A stretch of 64,000 bases of DNA from Takakia lepidozioides (Eukaryota > Streptophyta > Takakiopsida > Takakiales > Takakiaceae), in assembly GCA_030704615.1 (NCBI GenBank), contig CM060731.1:47430001-47494000 (forward strand). Reading direction: 5' to 3'. Positions 1 through 8,209 of the stretch are shown piece after piece. The position numbers and the translations under genes are program-made. The notes under the pieces are model-generated. The model was given only the letters and a program-made list of their open reading frames with translations, was not told where the DNA came from and did no database searches. Numbering within the stretch: the stretch's first letter is position 1; each line of letters begins with the position of its first letter.

Positions 1-617
1 CGTGGTAGGCATTCTACCCTTCTCTGTCTCTCTCGAATCTCTTGAAACCCTCACCACCTTCTTCCCTCCCCATTAACCCCTCACTGACTGCCTGCAGAAT
101 CTCTCTCTAAATCACTAACTGCGAAACCTACATCAACTCCATTTTTCCTGTTCTCAATTCCAAGCTCCTGAAAATTCAACGCCACTATACACGCAAACAC
201 CTACTTGTTGCCATCCATGAAAACCGCATCCGACAGCACTATCACTCATCCGTATGATCGGCATCCCAGCGACAGTGAGCTGCAGCGTACTCCCACTCTT
301 CCTCCGACATGGCCTTCTATCTCTCTCTCTCTCTCTCTCTCTTCTTCCCTCATTTCTCGCCATAGCTGCATCTTTGCAAGGAAAGTATCTCCACGTGGCA
401 GTACACGGTTCGTCAATTTGTGAATTCACAGCTATTTATACTATCTAATTCAATCTGTTCCTTTGGGACGGATTCCGTTCATCATCACTCAATTTACATC
501 CGCCGTTCGACCTCTTCAGTCCAGGGACATGTTTTGCTCGTGGGGTTCCTCCCAACAACCAATGGACCCAGATATGCATAAATCAACCAATTCCATTTCT
601 CCATTTCTCACCTATTC
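1..617. other. Gene-free stretch with a (CT)n microsatellite
   Basis: I see no supported gene here. The short open frames overlap one another and have low-complexity Ser/Leu content caused by the CT repeat at 321-342. The sequence may belong to an older repeat into which the LINE below is embedded, but nothing proves that. Confidence 0.5.
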
Positions 618-837
618 TCATGGATATTGAGCTGACAAGCAAACAAGGCTTCCATACATACAAGATGAGGGAAGTTTTTTGCCTTCATCAGCATTCAAGT
701 CAGCTCCATCTAGCAGGGTCAGTTCTTCTTGCCTAATATTCAGGCACTTGAAAATCTCCTCTACACCTTTCCACCAGTGCTTAACAGGGCGGTCTTGCTT
801 GCAAGAAATAGAGTCCAGCATTCTACGATATCTGGTT
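618..837 (-). pseudogene. LINE ORF2 C-terminal fragment, downstream half of a split element
   Basis: On the minus strand this reads as a short continuous peptide (RRMLDSIS... to ...LTLLDGADLN). It continues, in frame, the LINE reverse-transcriptase C-terminal segment found on the far side of the copia element at 5619-5960. One TTAGG target copy must be counted between the two parts. It is therefore the 3' half of a LINE coding region interrupted by retrotransposon insertion. The assignment rests mainly on this continuity, because the peptide alone carries no signature motif. The boundary at the low-coordinate end is not defined. Confidence 0.6.
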
Positions 838-842
838 TTAGG
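838..842. repeat. Target-site duplication, left copy (TTAGG)
   Basis: The five bases TTAGG immediately precede the TG terminus of the 5' LTR. They are repeated exactly at 5614-5618 after the CA terminus of the 3' LTR. A 5-bp duplication is the normal product of Ty1/copia integrase. Confidence 0.97.
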
Positions 843-1262
843 TGTTAGAAGTCAGCTCAGATTTAGTTAGCTAGGGTTCTGTTAGGGTTTTTTGACGGCT
901 AGGGATAGTTCTACCAGAAGGTTCCAGCCACCAGAAGTTTCTAGAGAACTCATGTAGGATTTAAGGGAAAAGCTGAGGCAATGCCCAACACTTCTTCTAG
1001 CATTTTGGATGTGCTATCCTAGTAGATTGCAGAAAGAGGAGGAGGAGAAGTCCAGCATCTACTTTTGTAAGTTCTTTTTTTTGCAGTAAGGAGCATTCTT
1101 GTTAGGACTGACACTTCTTGTTAGTACTAACTCTTTGGTTGGTTTAGGCTGTCAGTTTTTGTACTGCTGCTTGTGCTAGAAGCTATCTGTCAATATCTCT
1201 AGGAGGTAGAGGACAGGTCTAGTTTCCAACCTGGCTCTGACACCAAGGTCTAGTTTCCAACA
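843..1262 (+). repeat. 5' LTR, with a 31-bp insertion near its end
   Basis: The LTR starts TGTTAGAAGTCAGC and ends TTTCCAACA. It aligns with the 3' LTR at 5225-5613 except for five substitutions and a 31-bp insertion (within about 1231-1261). The insertion holds a near-copy of the 3' end of plant initiator tRNA-Met, followed by a repeat of the last 16 or so bases of the LTR. The LTR should hold the promoter and polyadenylation signals, but I could not place a TATA box with confidence. Confidence 0.95.
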
Positions 1263-1276
1263 GGTTATGGGCCCAC
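1263..1276 (+). promoter_or_regulatory. Primer-binding site, half-tRNA-iMet type
   Basis: GGTTATGGGCCCAC lies directly after the CA end of the 5' LTR. As I remember plant initiator tRNA-Met, this is complementary to the anticodon arm region (GUGGGCCCAUAACC), not to the 3' CCA end. Such an internal site is known for Drosophila copia and yeast Ty5, which prime with a 5' half of tRNA-iMet cut in the anticodon loop. The complement of the CAU anticodon is the ATG at 1267-1269, which is also the first ATG of the Gag-Pol frame. Confidence 0.8.
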
Positions 1277-4200
1277 AAGACATTACAACTACTTGGACAG
1301 TTGAGCCACTGGATGGTAACAACTATAAGAGTTGGATCTACACGATGCAGCTCCTGCTCTCTTCAAAGAGCCTATGGTCAATAGTGGCTAAAAAGCCTTC
1401 AGAGGATAACCTGAAGGAGGAGAGATGGATCCAAAAGAATGAGCTTGCAATGGCAGCTCTAGTCACAAACATGAGATCAAAGCTGGTAGTTTTGGTAAGG
1501 AATCTTACAACTGCTCATGAGGTCTGGCAGACCTTAAGTGAGGTGTATGAGGCAGATGCAATGGGGAAAACATATGTCATATGGAAACAGCTCATGGACT
1601 TGAGAATGAGAGAAGGTGAGAGTGTAGCCATTTACATTGCCACTGTTAAACCCATGTGTATGGAGATAGTTGATGCGGGAGAACCCATGACTGAATCACT
1701 TCAGATCATGACCTTGTTTGGCACCTTGCCAAAGAGTTATGACATGGTGGAAACCGCATTGGCTACTCATGGTAAGAATCGACTGAGTTGGAAGTATGTC
1801 ACTTCACAACTCATCATGGAAGAAAGCAAGCTGACTAGGGATAGCTCAAGTATGGACAATGCCCTGACGGCTACTTCCATCAAGAAAGATGGAGCATGTT
1901 TCCGATGCGGCAAATTTGGGCATTTCCAGTAGGACTGCAAGGTGAAGATTGACAAGTCCAAGAAGGACAAGTGGAGACCAAGGAAAGGGAAGTCTGTACA
2001 TGTCGCTGACATGGGCAACGACAGTGAAGTTCACATGTTTATGGCAGATGCAGCTTACAGTCGTGATGAAGACTACCTGCTGACTACTGAAGGAGAACAC
2101 TGTGGAGATGAGTGGTATTTGGACTCTGGAGCTACTAACCACATGTGTGGGAGGAAGGAGTTGTTTCACAACTTGAAACCCATTCAGCCTAGAAGCGTAA
2201 AGATGGGCAACAAGACGTTTTCTGTAAGTACGATGATGGGAGAAATCCCTGTCAACTTTATCAAAAAAAAAAGTAAGGTTACCCGTTGTACCCTTCAGAA
2301 AGTCCTATATGTGCCAGACTTGGCAAAGAATCTGATCTCTGTTAGTACCTTGGATGAGCTTGGGTATGATGTCATTTTCAGAAACAATGCTTGCAGCATC
2401 CAGAAGGGCAACGAAGAACTCTGTTATGGAGTGAAGGAGCAAAGACTCTACAAGCTTTTGAGTACATCTGGAACTCAGGAGGAGGCCAATGTTGGGGACA
2501 CAATGGACACTGCACCATTGTGGCATAGAAGGTTGGGTCACTTGGGAACACAAGGAATCAAGGATCTTCAAAAGTTGGCGTTGGGACTGAATGTGGACTG
2601 GTCACATGAGCTACAGTTCTGTGAAGGATGTGCTAAAGGGAAACAACACAAGTCATCAATGCCCAAGGAATCTACCATAAGAGCAAAGGAGAGGCTGGAG
2701 TTGATACACACAGATGTATGTGGCCCCATGAAGACAACATCGCTGGGAGGATCTAGGTACTTTGTCACCTTCACTGATGACATGAGTAGAAAAACTTTCT
2801 TATATCCCTTGAGAGAGAAAGGTCAAGTGTTGCAGGTCTTTAAGCAATTTGTGCATGAAGTAGAAAACCAGCTGGACCTCAAAGTCAAGGTTCTGAGGAG
2901 CGATGGTGGGGGGAGAATTCCTAAATCAGGAATTCAAAAACTATCTTGCTGAGAAAGGCATAAAGAGCCAAGTAACAGCGAGGGGCAGTCCAGCCCAGAA
3001 TGGAGTGGCAGAGAGATTAAACAGAACACTGGTTGAGAAGGCTAGATGTATGCTACAGACCTCAGGCCTTGGACCAGAGTTTTGGGGAGAGGCAATCAGC
3101 ACTGCCACCTATCTGAAAAATTTGAGTCCCACGCGAGCTTTGAAAGACATGACTCCAGAAGAGGCGTGGAGTGGGAAGAAGCCAAACCTGAAGCATCTAA
3201 GAGTTTTTGGTTGTGCTGCTTATGCATTGATACCTGACGAGCAAAGGAGCAAGTTGGATGCCAAGTCAGAAAGATGTATCTTCATTGGGTATGATCTGGG
3301 ATGCAAGGGGTACAAGGTCTACAATCCTAGAACCAAGAGGTCAATCAGGAGTAGAGATGTCTTGTTTGATGAGGATAGTTTTGGGAAGGAGACAAAGCCC
3401 AAGGACCTGTCCGTTCCTGTGATAATCCCTGATGTGGGAGAAAAAAAAGGGAACAACAAGTAGTAAAGGTTTACACTCGAAGGGAGAAGGTGGCGAAGAA
3501 ACCAGAAGAGGATGAAGATTCTGAAGATCGGGATCCTATTGACAAGGATGGGGGGCCTAGAAGGTCAGGAAGGATCAGCAAACCCCCAGAAAGGTTTGGA
3601 GCTAATGTGGCAGAAGGACTGACTGGTCTGACTATGGATGACATAGGGCAGATGGAAAGTTGTTTCCATGCCCTTGATGATGCAGAGGAGCCAGCCACCC
3701 TCAATGACGCTTTGGCAAGGGATGATGCCAATGAGTGGGAGGGAGCTGTACTAGAGGAGATGAAATCTCTGAAAAAAAACCAGACTTGGGAGCTGGTAAC
3801 ACTACCTGGTGGTAGAAAGGCGGTAGATTGCAAGTGGGTTTTCAAAGTGAAAAGAGGACCCAACAATGAGATAGTGAAGTACAAGGCCAGACTTGTGGCC
3901 AGAGGCTTCACACAGACTGCAGGGCTTGACTACAATGAAACTTTTGCCCCAGTGGCAAAGTTCACCTCCATCCGATGTTTGCTGGCATTGGCAGCGAAGC
4001 ATGACTGGGAGATAGAATACATGGATGTGAAGACTGCATTCTTGAATGGGGATCTTCAGGAGGAGATCTACATGAAACAACCAGAAGGTTTCTAAGAAGG
4101 TGATAAGGTGTGTCGGCTCAAGAAATCGTTATATGGACTCAAACAGGCATCGAGGACATGGTATGAGAAGATCAATAGCTACTTGACAGGCCAAGGTTTT

Positions 4201-5217
4201 GTAAGGAGTACAGCTGATCAGAGCATTTACTACATGACATCAGGTGTCATGATAATAGCACTCTATGTGGATGATCTGCTACTGATCAGCGACAACAAGG
4301 ATACCATGCGCAGGCAGAAGCATGATTTGAGTGAAACCTTTGAGATGGTTGATCTTGGAGCCGTGAACTACCTACTTGGAATTCAGATTCTGAGGGACAG
4401 GAAGGCGAGAACTATAAAGTTGAGCCAAGAGAGGTATGTCAGGAATGTTGTTGTGAAGTTTGGTATGCAGAACTGCAAACCAGCACCAACACCATTGGAA
4501 ACCGGCTGCAAGCTGAGTAAGGAAATGGAGCCAAAATCTCCAAGTGAGATTGAGGAAATGGCTAAGGTTCCATATCAGCAAGCCATGGGCACCAGGCCAG
4601 ACATTGCCTATGCAGTGGGAATGCTTAGTAAGTTCATGCACAACCCAGGACCTCAGCATTGGAAAGCACTCAAGAGGGTGATTAGATATTTGAAAGGGAC
4701 TGCGGATACATGTCTAACTTACAACAAGCAGGACACTGGAGCATCACTAGAAAGATGCAGTGATGCAGATTGGGCAGGAGACACAGATGAGAGGAGATCC
4801 ATATCTGCCTACTGCTTTGTAATGAGTGGAGGTGCTGTGAGTTGGAGCAGCAAAAGACAGCAGACCACTGCTCTATCCTCGACTGAGTCAGAGTATATGG
4901 CTCTGACTCATGCAGCTAAAGAAGCCATTTGGATTCGAAGGCTTCTTGGTGAACTTGGCTTCAGTCAAGAACAACCAACGAAAGTGCATGCTGATAACAG
5001 GAGCAGCATTGAGCTGAGCAAGAATCCTGTTCATCATGCCCGGACCAATCACATAGATATCAAACATCATTTCATTAGAGAAATGATTGGTTTGGAGATT
5101 GTGTTGGTTTACTGTAGGACTGAGGACATGGCAGCTGATGCACTCACAAAGGCTCTATCCAAAGAAAAGCATTCTAGATGCATGGAACTGATTGGGTTAA
5201 GCCTCAGTCCTCGCTGA
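1267..5217 (+). pseudogene. copia Gag-Pol polyprotein, broken reading frame
   Basis: Domains in order: a copia-type Gag beginning MGPQDITTTW; a CCHC zinc knuckle (CFRCGKFGHFQ, stop, DC) interrupted by TAG at 1930-1932; an aspartic protease with DSGA near 2120; an integrase with an HHCC zinc site (HRRLGHLG ... CEGC) and the catalytic D, D and E contexts (HTDVCG, SDGG, AERLNR); reverse transcriptase with YVDD near 4266; and RNase H with DADWAGD, TESEYMAL and HADNRSS. A run of six Gs near 2907-2916 shifts the frame by +1, and a run of eight As near 3441-3448 shifts it back, which suggests an insertion and a compensating deletion. A TAA at 4093-4095 follows QPEGF. Near 4590 a segment of about eight residues usual between the PY..A.G and TRPDIAY motifs is missing. 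The frame ends SLSPR-stop, just before the purine tract. Confidence 0.95.
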
Positions 5218-5224
5218 GTGGGAG
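5216..5224 (+). promoter_or_regulatory. Polypurine tract
   Basis: GAGTGGGAG immediately precedes the TG of the 3' LTR, the position where plus-strand synthesis is primed in LTR retrotransposons. The tract is short and holds one T. Confidence 0.75.
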
Positions 5225-5613
5225 TGTTAGAAGTCAGCTCAGATTTAGTTAGCTAGGGTTCTGTTAGGGTTTTTTGACGGCTAGGGATAGTTCTACCAGA
5301 AGGTTCCAGCCACCAGAAGTTTCTAGAGAACTCATGTAGGATTTAAGGGAAAGGCTGAGGCAATGCCCAACACTTCTTCTAGCATTTTGGATGTGCTATC
5401 CTAGTAGATTGCAGAGAGAGGAGGAGGAGAAGTCCAGCATCTACTTTTGTAAGTTCTTTCTTTTGCAGTAAGGAGCATTCTTGTTAGGACTAACACTTCT
5501 TGTTAGTACTAACTCTTTGGTTGGTTTAGGATGTCAGTTTTTGTACTGCTGCTTGTGCTAGAAGCTATCTGTCAATATCTCTAGGAGGTAGAGGACAGGT
5601 CTAGTTTCCAACA
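5225..5613 (+). repeat. 3' LTR
   Basis: This is a 389-bp TG...CA repeat matching the 5' LTR with about five substitutions and without the 31-bp insert. It lies directly after the purine tract and before the second TTAGG copy. Confidence 0.96.
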
Positions 5614-5618
5614 TTAGG
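5614..5618. repeat. Target-site duplication, right copy (TTAGG)
   Basis: Exact copy of 838-842, directly after the CA end of the 3' LTR. Confidence 0.97.
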
Positions 5619-5960
5619 TATGTGATTCAACTGACCCCACCATCTGACTTTAAACTCATCCTGTCAAGAGAAAAGGGCAGTACGCCAAACTCACCCCGAA
5701 CAGCCGCAGCCTCGTTAGTTGTTCTAGAGCATGCTGACATGCTCAATATTAGAGATCCCCAACCTGAATGGATTCTAGAGAGTTAATATGGTTGGAGGTG
5801 TCGACCCACATGGCAGATGCATACTCCAAGGCAGGTCTAATAATGTTGGAAAGCATGGTCCTTTTGCCGTCAGTATTGATCCCTCTGCGGGGGAATATTT
5901 GAGTGAGACCCAAAGCTTTGCATTTAGCTGTTTGAAGCTATATACGCATCCAAGTTACAA
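5619..5960 (-). pseudogene. LINE reverse transcriptase C-terminal fragment, upstream half of a split element
   Basis: Read on the minus strand this holds the motif RPALEYASAMW, followed by a helix-like SLESIQ segment. This resembles the region after the catalytic core in CR1/L1-like LINE ORF2 proteins, where R..LEYAS..W is common. It has frame breaks and a stop after the SLESIQ region, and then a readable segment ending RWWGQLNHIP at the copia insertion. It joins in frame to 618-837. The two parts are therefore one older, already decaying LINE. Confidence 0.7.
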
Positions 5961-5998
5961 TTGAGGAAAAGTCAACGTGTATGTAGGAGAGAGAGCTA

Positions 5999-7894
5999 CT
6001 AAGGTAGATTGGCAATACTTTGGAGAATCTCTAGCACAGCTTCAGGATCTTCATTCCTAAAAATTAGGCTTCGGAACTCTTCTGTGAAAGCTACTTGCTT
6101 CACATTTCTTGCAATGCACTCAACACACGCTTTTTTCACCCAACTTGCATCGTACAATCGTGCTTGGTGCAGGGTCTCAATCGCAGTAAATGGTTGAACT
6201 GCATTGGCAACAGCAATTTCACAAACCTGCTTCAGATCGGGAATGTCATATTTGTGTGCGGCTGCCAGAAGTGCCATGCCATGCTCATTCATTGCCTTCG
6301 TATCATGATCCCCTGCCATCATCAGACGGCCTACCAATATCAGGATACAGATCACCTCTTTTTTTTCCAAATTCCAGAGGTTAAAAGTCAGGCCAAGTTC
6401 TACCACACTAATCTCTGCTATCGGGCATCTGCTCTACCATCTAGCATCAAAAGTGACCCTTGGACACACTGTGTGCAAGGATACTCTCCCTATACTCTCT
6501 AAGCAAGGTTGCACAAAAATAATCCATACCAGTATACAGGTAGAGCAGAAGTGCACGCATGGCCGGCGTAGGCACATCAGCAACACGAATGACAGCACAT
6601 GTCTTTTCTTTGAGCTCATGCTCAAACATGGCCTTGAACACAGGAGACCTGCTTGCCTGACCCCAGCATAGCCAGTCTTGTAATCAGAAATGGTCAGTGT
6701 TGATCCAAATATTGGAACTCAAATTACAGGCGATAAGAAGCTCCATTAGTGCAGGCCAAAGCCACATGGAAATTGCCTGCTATGGAGTGCATATAGGTGC
6801 ACAGCGTTGGCCACACTGCCCTAGACAAGCGGGAAATGTTAGCCTTGGAACTTCCAAGCAATTGAATGGAGTTACCAAAGATGGCCCCAACTCATATCCA
6901 TGCATCTTGACTTCAATCTCTGAATTGAGAGCACAGCACTGTTCAAATTAAACCTGTCAGATATGGTAGACACCTCCTATCTGAGGTAATGTGCTCGCGG
7001 ATACATAAAAAGAGAACTTGTGATAGAAGGGTCAGGATACTCCAGAAACTCCGGTGAATTGGCAAGTATAGCAGTTAATAATGATTGCTCATCACTGGGG
7101 GATGGTTGAGTGACACTGAACAGGGCTTCCAGGTAGTAACTGAAGGAAATGTGTAGAAGGATTCTTACACCTTCACAGCGCCTAACTCATTTCAGTGTGC
7201 ATGTAATTCAAACGCGTCCCACGCTCCAACACTTCACGATCAATCAAGACACAGAGGTCACTGGGTCCGCAGTTCAGAGATTCTGGCTATGGATAGTTTT
7301 CACATTGCTACTCACAGTAGACAAATTTAATCGCACAAAGATAATCTTAAAAAGAAAGTGGTGTTAGGAGGGCTATCATTTTGTAAGTGGCAGTCCGAAG
7401 ATTCCTTGCTCAAATTCTAAATCCATTGCAAATCGCAGCAGACTAACGCCTACAATGATCTCAGAACAAACGAACGTATATACCAGAATAGCGCGGTGTG
7501 CAGGGGTCGTATCATTTTCCCCGGTCTCAATGGTGACATCGGCATGAATACCCTGCATCAGCATATGACGAAAGGATTGAAGAGTGGCTTCCAGGCGCTG
7601 CGTGGTTGCCCTCTCTTTGTGCAGACTGGCTTCCACAATCTGTAGGTCACTCTCCGCATTGCGCCATCGCTGCTCGTTCCGGAAGTCGCTCTCCGATCTC
7701 TGGTCAAAGCAGCTATGGCAGTAGGTGACGCTGTTTTCACACACCAGGCCGCACTGGTAGCACATGCTCAGGTCTGAGGAAGAATTCCCTGCCTTTCCCC
7801 CCACTTGCATCTTTCTTTTCCCAATCCTTGGAGAAGCCGAAACATTTGCAATACAGATTTGTCCCAATTCTTCACCATAGACTACACAATCCAA
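5999..7894 (-). CDS. BTB/POZ domain protein, At4g08455-like
   Basis: Three exons: 7894-7484, 6656-6530 and 6312-5999, with GT-AG introns of 827 and 217 bp and matching phases, giving 283 residues. The N-terminus holds a Cys-rich patch (CYQCGLVC ... CHSC). A predicted coiled coil follows (ERATTQRLEATLQSF). Then comes a BTB domain (ADVTIETGE, HRAILASRSPVFKAMFEHEL, ALLLYLYTG, HGMALLAAAHKYDIPDLKQVCE) and a short BACK-like C-terminus. BTB proteins of this kind usually act as substrate adaptors of CUL3 ubiquitin ligases, but the target is unknown. The start could instead be the Met at MQVGG or MCYQCG, because no feature forces 7894. It is divergently arranged with RPL17. Confidence 0.85.
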
Positions 7895-8075
7895 CTATCT
7901 TCGATCGCCTACAATCGCAACGCATGTCCTCCCGGGAAAATCTTCTCCCTCTTGCGATTGTGTCCTCAGCCTCGTTGCTTTCTGGAGGAAAAAGGGCAGG
8001 GAAGTTTCCCCGGGTCGCCCATGCCCCCGGTGACTTGGAGAACGTAGAGAACACGGGAAGACCGGGATATCGAAC

Positions 8076-8084
8076 AAACCCTAA
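8076..8084 (+). promoter_or_regulatory. Telo-box AAACCCTAA, first copy
   Basis: Exact AAACCCTAA, 126 bp before the RPL17 start codon. Telo-boxes are an established cis-element of plant ribosomal-protein and eEF1A genes. Confidence 0.8.
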
Positions 8085-8115
8085 CATAGGGAACTTAGGG
8101 AGCAACCCAAGCAAC

Positions 8116-8124
8116 AAACCCTAA
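8116..8124 (+). promoter_or_regulatory. Telo-box AAACCCTAA, second copy
   Basis: A second exact AAACCCTAA, 40 bp after the first and just upstream of the pyrimidine-rich leader. The spacing of about four helical turns puts both on the same DNA face. Confidence 0.8.
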
Positions 8125-8209
8125 AGTCTCTGCTTATCCTCACTCTCTCTCTCTTTTGAGCGGCTGCATATTGTGTTCTGCTCCTTGCTGCCGGCAGCAG
8201 TCCTCAGCT

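Larger units (their letters stand above)
843..5613 (+). mobile_element. Ty1/copia LTR retrotransposon, nearly full length
   Basis: The element is 4771 bp long. It has TG...CA LTRs, a 5-bp TSD, a primer-binding site directly after the 5' LTR, a purine tract directly before the 3' LTR, and one Gag-Pol reading frame in copia order (Gag, protease, integrase, reverse transcriptase, RNase H). The LTRs differ by about five substitutions over 389 shared positions, mostly A/G transitions, plus one 31-bp insertion in the 5' LTR. This indicates a recent insertion. The coding frame has two nonsense codons, two homopolymer frameshifts and an apparent small in-frame deletion, so the copy is not autonomous as read. 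It interrupts an older LINE. Confidence 0.97.
7895..8209. promoter_or_regulatory. Shared intergenic promoter of the BTB and RPL17 genes
   Basis: About 315 bp separates the two outward-facing start codons. The RPL17-proximal half carries two telo-boxes and then a pyrimidine-rich tract (about 8126-8157, CTCTCTCTCTCTTTT) typical of 5' leaders of translation-machinery genes. I infer a compact divergent promoter. The transcription starts are not visible directly. Confidence 0.6.

Noticed and set aside
1228-1276. Possible tRNA-Met gene, because both the anticodon-arm and 3'-end sequences of tRNA-iMet occur within 50 bases
   Set aside because: The anticodon-arm sequence is on the opposite strand from the 3' end, and no cloverleaf can form. 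They are a primer site and an LTR insert, not a tRNA gene.
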